From: CALFMR01 sp035550595
Lineage (GTDB): Bacteria > Acidobacteriota > Vicinamibacteria > Vicinamibacterales > SCN-69-37
DNA: 17,448 nt
Assembly: GCA_035550595.1 (NCBI GenBank)
Contig: DASZOV010000040.1
Location: 1 to 17,448 of the forward strand
Direction: 5' to 3'
Shown: positions 5,502-13,032 of the stretch, piece after piece
How positions within the stretch are numbered: the stretch's first letter is position 1
Layout of the letters: every line of letters starts with the position of its first letter
The notes under the pieces: model-generated
What the model was told of the DNA's origin: nothing
The model's input: the letters and a program-made list of their open reading frames with translations, nothing else
The model's database searches: none
Position numbers and translations under genes: made by a program

Positions 5502-7304
5502 TCAGGACGCGGAGAAGCGCACGCGGTGTTCGGCCACGGCGGTGTACGGCAGCACGCGCAAGAGTTCTTCGAGCGTCGTGCGACCCGCCATCAGCCGATC
5601 GTTCGCGTCCTGCGCCATGCTGAACGTGGTCCGCTCGGCGCTCCGGCGGATTTCGTCGAAGGGCGCCTCGCGCGTGATGAGCATGGCGTCCTCTTCATCG
5701 GGCACCCAGAGGTCGGCGACGATCATGCGCCCGCGATAACCGGAGCCACCGCACGCCTCGCAGCCGCGGCCATGCACGAAATGCACGTTGTCGGGGACGC
5801 GGGTGAAGAACTCGCGGACCTGATCGGCCGGCGGCGTGAACGGCTCGACGCAATCGGGACAGATCTTCCGCACGAGCCGCTGCGACATGACGCCGACGAG
5901 CGACGAGGCGATGAGCGACGACTCGATGTCGAGGTCGAGCAGGCGTGGCAGCGCGGCCACGGCGCTGTTGGTATGCAGCGTGCTGAGCAGGAAGTGGCCC
6001 GTCTGCGCGGCGCGGAACGCCATCTCCGCGGTTTCCTCGTCGCGGATCTCGCCCACCATGATCACTTCCGGGTCGTGCCGCAGGAACGCGCGCAGGAACG
6101 TCGCGAATGTATTGCCGATCGCGTCGTTCACCTCGGACTGGCTGAGCTCTTCGTACACGTACTCGACCGGATCTTCGGCCGTGAGAATGCGAATCTCAGG
6201 CCGGTGCAATCGCAATAGACACGAGTAGAGCGTCGTGGACTTGCCCGATCCGGTCGGTCCCGTCACCAGGAAGATGCCCGTCGTCCGCTTCAAAAGGTTC
6301 TGAAGACGCTCGGTTACGACCGGCGACAGATCCAGATCGTCGAGCGAACGCGGCGCGCGCGACCGATCGAGGATGCGGATGACGACGCTCTCGCCCGAGT
6401 AGCTGGGCACGCACGAGACGCGCAGATCGACGGTGATGCCGCGGCCGTTGCGTTCGACGACGGCCTGGAAGCTGCCGTCTTGGGGCCGTCGGCGCTCGGC
6501 GATGTCGAGCTTGCTGAGGATCTTCACGCGCGAGATCACCTCGCGCGCCGACTTGTCGAGGTGGCGCTGCAGCGGACCGAGGTTCGGGCGCCGCAACACG
6601 CCATCGATCCGATAACGGATGTGCAGCCCGGACGGCAGCATCTCGAGGTGGATGTCGCTCGTCTGATGCGCGATTGCCTCGCGCAGCACGGCGTAGAACA
6701 GCTCGTCGGCACGGCCGCTCGCGGCTTCGTCCGGCAGAATCGTCGTGGTCGTCGGCCGCGCGATGGGCGTCGCCGGCTTCGGCGTGGGCGGCGTGGCGAC
6801 GGCCGGCCCGGGACCAGCGGATCCCGACTCCGCGCCCGTGCCGTACAGTCGCGCGAACGTTCGCTGGATGGCCTTGGTCGACGCGGTCACGACCGTGATG
6901 GCGCTTCCGGTCAACATCGTCAGCTCGTGCACGACGGACTGCGCGGTGGGATCGTCCATCGCGACCGTCAACGACCGGCCGACGCGCGCAATCGGCACGA
7001 CCGAATGCCGGCGCGCGTAGCTTCGCGTGATGATGCGCGCGAGACTCGTGTCGATCGCGATCTTGTCCAGATCGATGTACGGGATGTTGAGCTGCGTGCT
7101 GAGCGCCTGGCGGATCTGATCGTCGGTGACGTAGTTCAGCCGGATGAGCACCTTGCCGAGCGCCAGCTTGAGGTGCGGCTGCTCGGCGAGCGCGTGCTGG
7201 AGCTGCTCTTCGGTGATGGCGCCGCCGCCGACGAGAATCTCGCCGAGGCGCGTGCGGCGCGGCGCGGTCGTGGGCGGTGAGGCCAGCGCGGATGCAGTGC
7301 TCAT
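5502..7304 (-). CDS. GspE/PilB-family secretion or type IV pilus assembly ATPase with MshEN domain
   Basis: The 600-aa cytoplasmic ATPase has an N-terminal MshEN (GspE N-terminal) domain with two tandem motifs. The first, 'RLGEILVGGGAITEEQLQ', is at 19-36; the second is at 49-71 with Ala in place of the first Arg. A Pro/Thr-rich linker (about 157-190) follows, then the N2 domain ('SDIHLEMLPSGLHIRYRIDG', 216-235). The motor has Walker A 'GPTGSGKST' (349-357), Asp box 'TAEDPVEY' (375-382), Walker B 'PEVIMVGEIRDEET' (412-425) and His box 'HFLLSTLHTN' (437-446). A zinc-type tetracysteine is present (C482/C485, C515/C518). ATG at 7304 was chosen because AGGA precedes it; a TTG 13 codons upstream is less likely. 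MshEN domains bind c-di-GMP in characterised members. No other pilus or secretion gene is adjacent. Confidence 0.93.
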   Translation of the reverse strand: MSTASALASPPTTAPRRTRLGEILVGGGAITEEQLQHALAEQPHLKLALGKVLIRLNYVTDDQIRQALSTQLNIPYIDLDKIAIDTSLARIITRSYARRHSVVPIARVGRSLTVAMDDPTAQSVVHELTMLTGSAITVVTASTKAIQRTFARLYGTGAESGSAGPGPAVATPPTPKPATPIARPTTTTILPDEAASGRADELFYAVLREAIAHQTSDIHLEMLPSGLHIRYRIDGVLRRPNLGPLQRHLDKSAREVISRVKILSKLDIAERRRPQDGSFQAVVERNGRGITVDLRVSCVPSYSGESVVIRILDRSRAPRSLDDLDLSPVVTERLQNLLKRTTGIFLVTGPTGSGKSTTLYSCLLRLHRPEIRILTAEDPVEYVYEELSQSEVNDAIGNTFATFLRAFLRHDPEVIMVGEIRDEETAEMAFRAAQTGHFLLSTLHTNSAVAALPRLLDLDIESSLIASSLVGVMSQRLVRKICPDCVEPFTPPADQVREFFTRVPDNVHFVHGRGCEACGGSGYRGRMIVADLWVPDEEDAMLITREAPFDEIRRSAERTTFSMAQDANDRLMAGRTTLEELLRVLPYTAVAEHRVRFSAS

Positions 7305-7392
7305 GTCGTCCTGTGAATCGACAGCGGACGGCCGGCGCTCCAATCCGGATCGCCGTCGCCGATCTATCGTGTGCGCGCGCGCCCGGCATTAG

Positions 7393-7417
7393 CGGACGCG
7401 TGTGCTACGCTGACCGT
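7393..7417 (+). promoter_or_regulatory. Possible extended -10 promoter for the PilZ gene
   Basis: In the divergent gap before the PilZ gene, a TGTGC-TACGCT stretch (near 7400-7410) resembles an extended -10. No convincing -35 is visible at the usual spacing, so this is tentative. Confidence 0.2.
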
Positions 7418-7462
7418 CACGGCCGCTTCGGCGACTGTTCCCAGGGAAGTTTCGGGTTCTGC

Positions 7463-7777
7463 ATGGAACGGCGACGACATCCGCGGGTGGCGCAGCCCCT
7501 CGACGGGACCTGGCAAGGAGGCTCCGGCGCGGGCCGGTGTCGCATCGCGGACCTCAGCCTGAGCGGATGCTTCGTTCACAGCCTCTCGACACCCGCGGCC
7601 GGCGACGTGACGCTCGTCACGATTGCCCACGGCGACACGCGGCTGACGCTCCGCGGACGCGTCGTCTATGTCGAACGCACGATCGGGTTCGGCGTGCAGT
7701 TCCAGGAAATGACAACCGACGACGAGGCGACGCTCGGCGCGCTGTTGCAGAGTCTCCAGGCCGGCACGCGGACCTAG
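7463..7777 (+). CDS. Single-domain PilZ protein (likely c-di-GMP-binding)
   Basis: The 104-aa protein is a lone PilZ domain. The c-di-GMP signatures are both present: 'RRHPR' at 4-8 (RxxxR) and 'DLSLSG' at 30-35 (D/NxSxxG). Later strands include 'LTLRGRVVYVERTIGFGVQF' (61-80), the usual end of the PilZ barrel. ATG 7463 was chosen because the RxxxR motif lies at the very start, as in other PilZ proteins; upstream codons in frame look non-coding. It is divergent from the MshEN-containing ATPase, so both flanking products are plausible c-di-GMP receptors acting on the same surface machine. That link is inference from position. The protein is probably a cytoplasmic adaptor. Confidence 0.88.
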   Translation: MERRRHPRVAQPLDGTWQGGSGAGRCRIADLSLSGCFVHSLSTPAAGDVTLVTIAHGDTRLTLRGRVVYVERTIGFGVQFQEMTTDDEATLGALLQSLQAGTRT

Positions 7778-7791
7778 TGCGCCTGTGTGAA

Positions 7792-7813
7792 CGCGATGCG
7801 ACTGCGCGTCGCG
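7792..7813. terminator. Hairpin between convergent genes
   Basis: CGCGATGCG (7792-7800), loop ACTG, CGCGTCGCG (7805-7813) form a 9-bp stem with one T.G position. It lies between the ends of the convergent PilZ and Feo-associated genes. There is no T-run, so any terminator role is weak. Confidence 0.35.
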
Positions 7814-7818
7814 ACCGT

Positions 7819-8064
7819 TCAGCCTCGAACCGCGGGTGAAGAAGACGACGCCGTCGATCGCGACGCGGCGGCGGCCGGCGTCGAGCGAACGGACGCGGGT
7901 GCTGGATGCGCATGACTGGCCGCGCATTTCGCACATGTCGGCGTGAGCGACGCACCAACGCCGTTCGATGTGCGTCGACGGCCGGGCAGATACGGACGCA
8001 CGATCATCGCGAGCGCGACGATCGCGGCCAGCGTCACGACGACGAGTTGCAGCGTGTCGCTCAT
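7819..8064 (-). CDS. Small FeoB-associated Cys-containing membrane protein
   Basis: The 81-aa product starts 22 nt downstream of the feoB stop with a strong ribosome binding site (GGGAGG, 6 nt before ATG). It has one N-terminal membrane helix (about 5-26, 'LQLVVVTLAAIVALAMIV'), a basic segment (RRR) on the exit side, and a 'CAKCAASHAH' block (C44, C47, H51, H53). A low-complexity Ala/Ser/Pro tail follows. Placement after feoB, a single helix and a CxxC motif fit the 'FeoB-associated Cys-rich membrane protein' group. Such proteins usually have more cysteines, so this may be a reduced version. It may help iron handling at the FeoB pore, but that is inference. Confidence 0.7.
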   Translation of the reverse strand: MSDTLQLVVVTLAAIVALAMIVRPYLPGRRRTSNGVGASLTPTCAKCAASHAHPAPASVRSTPAAAASRSTASSSSPAVRG

Positions 8065-8086
8065 GGCAGGCCTCCCATTCTCTTCC

Positions 8087-10114
8087 CTACGACACGCCCA
8101 TCATCCGTAGTCCCTGGAACGCCACGAACGCGAACGAGTAGGCGACGACCGACATGTACCCGAGCTGAAGCGCCGACCATTTGAGATGCCCGGTCTCGCG
8201 GCGCGTCATGACCAACGTCGGCAGGCATTGCATCGCGAGAACGAAGAAGACGAGCACGCTCGTCGCCGTCGCCGTCGTGAAGACGAGCGACCCGTCGTCG
8301 CGCCGCGCGGACCGGATTTTCGCGATGACGCCCGCGTCCTCGACGTCGTCGTTCGCGTCGCCGATGAGCACCGACATCGTCGAGACGAAGACCTCACGCG
8401 CGAGGAAGCTCGTGAGCACGCCAACGGTCAACTGCCAGTCGTAGCCGAGCGGCGCGAAGACCGGCTGCAGCGTGCGGCCGAGACGCCCGGCAAAGCTGCC
8501 CGCCTGCGTCGCGCGCTCGGTCAGCAGATCGGCTTGCGCGTTGAGCTCGGCGGCCGTGTCGGCGTTGGCCGTCATCGCGGCCTGGCTGCGTAGCGCCTCC
8601 GCCTCGGCCGGTGGCGGCACGCGCGGAAACGCGTTGAGCCACCACATCACGACGCAGATCGCCATGATCGCCGTGCCCGCTGTCTTGAGAAATGCGAGAC
8701 CCTGATCTTTCGCCGCGATGAGCGCGTTGGCGAACGACGGCATCTTGTAGGACGGCAGCTCGAGGATCATCGGCCGCGCGCGCCCACGCAGGAGCGTCCG
8801 GCGGAACAGCATCGCGCTCACGAGCGCGGCGGCGGCGCCGAGCACGTAACACGACGCGAAGGCGACGCCGCCCAGGAGCGGACGATCGACGAACAGCAGC
8901 GAGGTGAGCAGCACGTATACCGGCAGTCTCGCCGAGCAGCTCATGAACGGCGCGACGAGGATCGTCGCGAGCCGGTCACGCCGATCGGGAATGAGCCGTG
9001 CCGACATGATGCCCGGCAGCGCACACGCGTGCGAGGTGAGCAGCGGCACGAACGCGTGGCCGGGCAGCCCGAAGCGGCAGAGCACGCGATCCATGACGAA
9101 CGCCGCGCGCGCGAGATACCCCGTGTCCTCGAGCAGGCTGATCAGGAAGAACAGGAGGCAGATCTGCGGCAGGAAGACGACCGTGCCCGCGATGCCGCCG
9201 ATGATGCCCTGTGACACGAGATCGTGCACGAGCCCCGGCGGCAGAACACGACCGGCAAGATCGCCCAGCTCGGCGAACGTGGCCTCGATGAGGTCCATCG
9301 GGACCGCGGCGAGCGCGAAGAGCGTCCAGAACAGCCCCATCATCACGACGGCGAAGACGAGGAGACCGACGACCGGGTGCGTGAACGCCTTGTCGAGCCG
9401 CTCGGTCAACGTGTCGGTCGCCGATCCGACGGCGGCCGCACCGCCGACGCTCTCGGTCACCGCCCGCTCAGCCCACGCAGTGATGTCGCCGCCCACGTCG
9501 GCCACGCGCACTGCCGTGACCGGCGCCTGCGTGTGCGCCGGCGCGAGCACGGCACGCAACGCGGTTCGCACCTGGTCGATCCCCGCGCCGCGGCGCGCGA
9601 CGATCGGTACGACAGCACAGCCGAGATACGCGCCGAGCCGCGCGGGATCGAGCGTCAAGCCGCGCCGCTGCGCGAGGTCCACCATGTTCAGCGCGACGAC
9701 GACGGGCAGTCCGTAGGCGAGCAATTCGCCGACGAGCACGAGATTGCGCGTCAGGTTGCACGCGTCGACGACGACGAGCAGCGCGTCAGGCTGGTGATAC
9801 AGCCCGGCTCCTTCGAGCACGCCGCGCACGACCTTGGCTTCGGGCGCGTCGAGCGAGACCTGATACAGACCGGGCAGATCGACGACGTCGACCGTCTGGT
9901 CGCCGTCGATCGACGTCCGCCCGACGCGCGCGCCGGTCGTCGTGCCTGGAAAGTTCGACGTCTTCGCCCGCGTCCCGCACAGGCGATTGAAGAGCGTCGT
10001 CTTGCCCGTGTTGGGATTGCCGATGAGCGCGACGCGCGGCGCGCGCCGAGGTGCGGCACCGCCCGCCGGCGCTTCAACGGGCGCCGGTTCGCAATGCACA
10101 CTCGTCAGAGCCAT
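8087..10114 (-). CDS. feoB: Ferrous iron transporter FeoB
   Basis: The 675-aa product has an N-terminal G domain: G1 'GNPNTGKTT' (32-40), G2 'FPGTTT' (55-60), G3 'DLPG' (79-82), G4 'NMVD' (143-146) and a non-canonical G5 region 'VARRG' (172-176). A helical linker leads to the membrane domain with paired gate segments, including 'LPGIMSARLIPDRRDRLATI' (366-385) and 'MSCSARLPVY' (391-400, with conserved C393). It imports Fe(II) across the inner membrane under nucleotide control. The ATG overlaps the feoA stop as TAATG, so translation is coupled. A charged Ala/Glu-rich insert (about 500-540) sits between membrane helices. Length is slightly below the Escherichia coli protein. The assignment is secure. 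Confidence 0.97.
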   Translation of the reverse strand: MALTSVHCEPAPVEAPAGGAAPRRAPRVALIGNPNTGKTTLFNRLCGTRAKTSNFPGTTTGARVGRTSIDGDQTVDVVDLPGLYQVSLDAPEAKVVRGVLEGAGLYHQPDALLVVVDACNLTRNLVLVGELLAYGLPVVVALNMVDLAQRRGLTLDPARLGAYLGCAVVPIVARRGAGIDQVRTALRAVLAPAHTQAPVTAVRVADVGGDITAWAERAVTESVGGAAAVGSATDTLTERLDKAFTHPVVGLLVFAVVMMGLFWTLFALAAVPMDLIEATFAELGDLAGRVLPPGLVHDLVSQGIIGGIAGTVVFLPQICLLFFLISLLEDTGYLARAAFVMDRVLCRFGLPGHAFVPLLTSHACALPGIMSARLIPDRRDRLATILVAPFMSCSARLPVYVLLTSLLFVDRPLLGGVAFASCYVLGAAAALVSAMLFRRTLLRGRARPMILELPSYKMPSFANALIAAKDQGLAFLKTAGTAIMAICVVMWWLNAFPRVPPPAEAEALRSQAAMTANADTAAELNAQADLLTERATQAGSFAGRLGRTLQPVFAPLGYDWQLTVGVLTSFLAREVFVSTMSVLIGDANDDVEDAGVIAKIRSARRDDGSLVFTTATATSVLVFFVLAMQCLPTLVMTRRETGHLKWSALQLGYMSVVAYSFAFVAFQGLRMMGVS

Positions 10115-10392
10115 TACCCCTGACTTTCGGGAACGACGAGGATGCCGTCAGCGACCGTACGGGACAACCCGATGCGGGTGGCGTGGACCTGCACGATGCA
10201 CGGCTCACCGACTTTGCAGATGCGCATGAGGCAACGATCGGTCAGGCCCAGCGCGCGGATGAGCGCACAATCCTGCGGCGTGAGCGTTGCCGCGTGCATC
10301 CGCGCGGTCCGGCCGGCCGCCAGATCGGACAGGCGGACGGGACGAGCCGTAGCCACTCGAGAGGACGTGGAGGGGACGAGCTGGACGGACAC
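10114..10392 (-). CDS. feoA: Ferrous iron transport protein FeoA
   Basis: The product is 92 aa. GTG at 10392 was chosen because GAGGA lies 7 nt upstream; an ATG at 10470 would add 26 unlike residues and falls at the promoter. The SH3-like FeoA core runs from 'VRLSDLAAGRTARM' through 'LIRALGLTDRCLMRICKVGEP' to 'VHATRIGLSRTVADGILV'. The usual 'RLxxLGL' turn is present as 'IRALGL'. FeoA is a small cytoplasmic partner thought to modulate FeoB. It is the first gene of feoA-feoB-small membrane protein and shares one base with feoB. Its promoter is at 10456-10484. Confidence 0.93.
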   Translation of the reverse strand: MSVQLVPSTSSRVATARPVRLSDLAAGRTARMHAATLTPQDCALIRALGLTDRCLMRICKVGEPCIVQVHATRIGLSRTVADGILVVPESQG

Positions 10393-10455
10393 GGCAAATC
10401 CTCGAAAAACGGCGGCCGAACCGTCGTGCTGAGACGGATCTCGCGAGCCAGTCTG

Positions 10456-10484
10456 AGCATATGGCAGCAAATCCGACCGGTCAA
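10456..10484 (-). promoter_or_regulatory. Promoter of the feo operon
   Basis: On the minus strand TTGACC (10484-10479; 5 of 6), a 17-nt spacer and TATGCT (10461-10456; 4 of 6) give one of the best promoters in the window. The leader would be about 57 nt. An inverted repeat CCGAC-N7-GTCGG spans the -35, a possible operator, but it does not match a Fur or DtxR box. Confidence 0.65.
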
Positions 10485-10502
10485 GTCGGCATTAGAGTCA
10501 GC

Positions 10503-10665
10503 CATCTTCTTTGCAAGGCGTTGGGGCCGTCTTTTCTTGCCTGCTCGCGGGGCCCCACCCCCGCTCGCCCGCTCAGCGCCGCTCCTCCGTCGCGGGCTTC
10601 GCGGACTTCTTTTGATCGCTTCGCCGCCCTCGCTACGCTCGGGGCCTCGCGGTGTCAACTTTCTT
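10503..10665. repeat. Dispersed intergenic repeat, copy 1 (long form)
   Basis: The left block (10503-10528) matches 13635-13660 at 24 of 26 positions. The right block (10617-10665) matches 13679-13727 at 44 of 49. Between them lies an 88-nt segment, against 18 nt in the other copy. It contains GC-rich hairpin-forming words around GGGGCCCCACCCCC. The right block overlaps the end of the HAD gene. Confidence 0.75.
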
Positions 10666-11349
10666 GGGCCTGTCCCCCGCCCCTGCCAAGAACTCGTCCA
10701 CTCGTCGCCCCACGTCCACCGGCGTTTCGGCGATCCGTTCCCTGCCGGTGAGCGGCAGCGGACCGTTCGTCCGGCCATAGCCGTACAAGGCGACGCACAT
10801 CGCGGTGCCGGCGCGTGAGGCGGTTTCCATGTCCACCGCCGAATCACCCACCATGAGCGTCGTCTCGGGCGACGCGCCAGCGAGAGACATCAAGTGCCGG
10901 AGCGAGGTCGGGTCCGGCTTGCGCGGGAAGGATGAGTCGCTGCCAATGACCCAGCGGAACGGTGCGAGTAACCCGAACGCGTCGAGCAGACGACGCGACG
11001 CGTCCTCGGTCTTATTCGTCAGCACGGCCAGCGGCGCGCGGGTCGCCGCGCGAGTGATGATCGCGGGCAGACCCTCGTAGGGCGCCGTGTGCTCGATCAG
11101 CCGGCGGTCGTAGATCGCGAGGAACCGGCCCAACGCTTCGGGGAGTGGCGCCGAGATACCGGCCGCTGCGAGCGCGCGCTCGACGAGCGTCCCGGCGCCA
11201 TTGCCGACCATGGCCGTCACCGCGTCGAGATCGAGCGGCCCCGCGCCGTAGCCGGCCAACATTTCATTGGCGCTGTCGGCCATGTCGCGCTGCGAATCCA
11301 TGATGGTGCCGTCGAGATCGAACACGATGAGATGAACGGGTGAGGCCAC
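10633..11349 (-). CDS. HAD-superfamily hydrolase, phosphoglycolate phosphatase-like
   Basis: The 238-aa product has all HAD motifs: I 'DLDGT' (nucleophile D11, D13), II 'VLTNK' (T111), III Lys in 'FPRKPDP' (K144) and IV 'GDSAVDME' (D169, D173). A helical C1 cap lies between motifs I and II, as in phosphoglycolate phosphatase (Gph) and pyrophosphatase PpaX relatives. The exact substrate is uncertain. GTG at 11349 is preferred over GTG at 11409 because the HAD fold begins immediately after it and a TACAAT box lies 6 nt upstream, suggesting a leaderless message. The last ten codons and the stop lie inside a dispersed repeat, so the tail 'KKVDTARPRA' is probably not part of the ancestral protein. 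It is divergent from the membrane protein gene at 11451. Confidence 0.87.
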   Translation of the reverse strand: MASPVHLIVFDLDGTIMDSQRDMADSANEMLAGYGAGPLDLDAVTAMVGNGAGTLVERALAAAGISAPLPEALGRFLAIYDRRLIEHTAPYEGLPAIITRAATRAPLAVLTNKTEDASRRLLDAFGLLAPFRWVIGSDSSFPRKPDPTSLRHLMSLAGASPETTLMVGDSAVDMETASRAGTAMCVALYGYGRTNGPLPLTGRERIAETPVDVGRRVDEFLAGAGDRPKKVDTARPRA

Positions 11350-11355
11350 CGAAAC

Positions 11356-11361
11356 ATTGTA
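11356..11361 (-). promoter_or_regulatory. -10 box placing the HAD transcript start at its GTG
   Basis: TACAAT (5 of 6 to consensus) ends 6 nt before GTG 11349, so transcription would start at or next to the start codon. No good -35 is visible at 16-18 nt. Confidence 0.35.
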
Positions 11362-11450
11362 GAGGCCGTCCTTCGCCAAGGCTCCGGCCGGCACGCCCGC
11401 CGCGTTCACCTCGCGGCGTGCGCTGCGTAATGGCTGGCAGAGGAGTCATG

Positions 11451-12440
11451 ATGGCCCACCTGCCGCGTCTGTTCCGTTCGTTCGCCGCCCTCGGCATTGC
11501 CGCCCTGCTTGGAGTCGCTGCCGTCGGCGTGTCGCCCGCGTTCGCGCGCCAGAACGACCCTGCGGTGCGAGCCGCGAAAGAGCTTCGGGCCATTGGAGAC
11601 ATCCGCGCCGCCGCAGCCGCACAGGCCGCCGGTCAGGCCAACGCGGGCGTTCCCGCCGATCTCGACGGCGCGCGCGCCGAGGAAGTGCGCTCCGAGCTCC
11701 AGCGGCTGCTCGAACGCTATCCGCCCGCGCTCGGCCGCATCTTCAAGCTCGACCCGACGCTCATGTCCGACCAGAAGTACCTGGCGTCGTACCCGGATCT
11801 GGTCGTCTTCTTTCAGCGCCACCCCGAAGTGCCGCGGTATTCCAGCTACTTCCTGAGCTTCATCAGCGACTCGAACTGGCAGGAGCCGCGCGATCCGGAC
11901 ACGCAAGTGCGGATGCGCGCGATTGACATGTGGCGCGATACCCTGACCGGATTCGTGGTGTTCACGGGCCTGATGTCGGCGCTCTACGCGCTCACGTGGC
12001 TCGTGCGGTACACGATCTCGCACCGCCGCTGGATCCGTGCGACGAAGCTGCAAGCCGACATGCAGAATCGACTGCTCGAGCGGTTCACGTCGAGCAGCGA
12101 ACTGCTCGCCTACGTGCAGTCGCCGGCAGGCCAGAACATTCTCGCGACCATGCCACCGCTCGGACTCGACGCGTCCACCGCGCCCATCGCTGCGCCGTTC
12201 AGCCGCATTCTGTGGTCGCTCCAGGCCGGCTTCGTCATCGTCTCGGCGGGCGTCGGGCTGCTCATCGTCCGGCACTACGTCATCGAGGAGGTGTCCGAGA
12301 TGATGCTCGTGCTGGGCACGCTCGCGGTGTCGCTGGGTATCGGGTTCGCGCTGGCGTCCGCGGCGTCCTATATGCTGTCCCATCGCCTTGGCCTGTTCGA
12401 CGCGACGGTCCGCCGGCCGCGCGAATCGAATGAAGGATAG
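11451..12440 (+). CDS. Three-helix membrane protein with periplasmic domain, linked to sigma/anti-sigma genes
   Basis: The 329-aa product starts at the second ATG of an ATGATG pair, 5 nt after GAGGAG. A signal-like segment (about 8-32) is followed by an Ala-rich helix. A block with 'ERYPPALGRIFKLDPTLMSD' (89-108), 'YLASYPDLVVFFQRHPEVP' (110-128) and 'SSYFLSF' then lies in the periplasm. Membrane helices are near 164-187, 258-274 and 284-308. Between helices 1 and 2, 'RFTSSSELLAYVQSPAGQNI' (211-230) should be cytoplasmic. I remember similar 'YPPxLGxxxxLDP...YLAxYPxLxxFLxxHPEV' blocks in acidobacterial proteins, usually unannotated. The gene overlaps the sigma factor gene by 11 nt, so it may sense an envelope signal for that system. 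Function is otherwise unknown. Confidence 0.8.
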   Translation: MAHLPRLFRSFAALGIAALLGVAAVGVSPAFARQNDPAVRAAKELRAIGDIRAAAAAQAAGQANAGVPADLDGARAEEVRSELQRLLERYPPALGRIFKLDPTLMSDQKYLASYPDLVVFFQRHPEVPRYSSYFLSFISDSNWQEPRDPDTQVRMRAIDMWRDTLTGFVVFTGLMSALYALTWLVRYTISHRRWIRATKLQADMQNRLLERFTSSSELLAYVQSPAGQNILATMPPLGLDASTAPIAAPFSRILWSLQAGFVIVSAGVGLLIVRHYVIEEVSEMMLVLGTLAVSLGIGFALASAASYMLSHRLGLFDATVRRPRESNEG

Positions 12441-13032
12441 GCGGGAGACGCCATCCACCGTGTCCTCACGAGAGCTGACGTTCACCGAGGTCCAGGCGGC
12501 CGCCGACGCGGCCGCCGACGCCGTGACGCTGCAGATGGACGAGGAGGCGTTCCGCGGGTTCTACGATCGGACCGCGCGCATGCTCTGGGCGTATCTGCAC
12601 CGGCTGACGGGCGATCGACAGCAAGCCGACGATCTGCTGCAGGAGGCCTACTATCGCCTGCTCAGCGCCGACGCCGTGCTCGACACGGAGTCACACCAGC
12701 GGCACTACCTGTTTCGCATCGCCACGAATCTCGCGCACGACCGCTTCCGCCGCGGACGCACCCGTCCGCCGCACGTGAGCTATGACGAAGCGGTGGACGC
12801 GCAGCCGGCGCCGTCAGGTGCCGGACTCGACGCGCGACTCGATCTGGACGCGGCCATGGCGCGCCTGGCCGCGCGCGAACGCGCGATGCTCTGGCTCGCC
12901 TACGGCCAAGGCGCGACGCACGCGGAGATCGCGCGCGTCGTCGGCGTGAAGACCACGAGCGTCAAAGCGCTGCTCTTCCGCGCGCGGCGGCGGCTGGCGC
13001 GAATGCTCGGCGCGCGGGGAGAGACGTCATGA
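12430..13032 (+). CDS. ECF-type RNA polymerase sigma factor
   Basis: The 200-aa product has sigma region 2 at about 37-105 ('FRGFYDRTARMLWAYLHRLT', 'DDLLQEAYYRLL', 'YLFRIATNLAHDRFRR'). A linker follows, then region 4 at about 145-192 ('LAARERAMLWLAYGQGATHA', 'EIARVVGVKTTSVKALLFRA'). It lacks other sigma-70 regions, so it is of the extracytoplasmic function class. ATG 12430 overlaps the preceding gene's stop, suggesting coupling; a GTG at 12460 is an alternative, as neither start has a clear ribosome binding site. The stop overlaps the next ATG (ATGA). Its activity is probably held in check by the downstream zinc-finger protein. Target promoters are not identifiable here. Confidence 0.92.
   Translation: MKDRRETPSTVSSRELTFTEVQAAADAAADAVTLQMDEEAFRGFYDRTARMLWAYLHRLTGDRQQADDLLQEAYYRLLSADAVLDTESHQRHYLFRIATNLAHDRFRRGRTRPPHVSYDEAVDAQPAPSGAGLDARLDLDAAMARLAARERAMLWLAYGQGATHAEIARVVGVKTTSVKALLFRARRRLARMLGARGETS

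Noticed and set aside
4521..6218. Long plus-strand open frame (565 codons) across the acyltransferase and ATPase genes
   Set aside because: It is antisense to two genes with clear motifs, is very rich in Arg/Asp/Glu/Ala without recognisable domains, and is explained by high GC leaving few stops.
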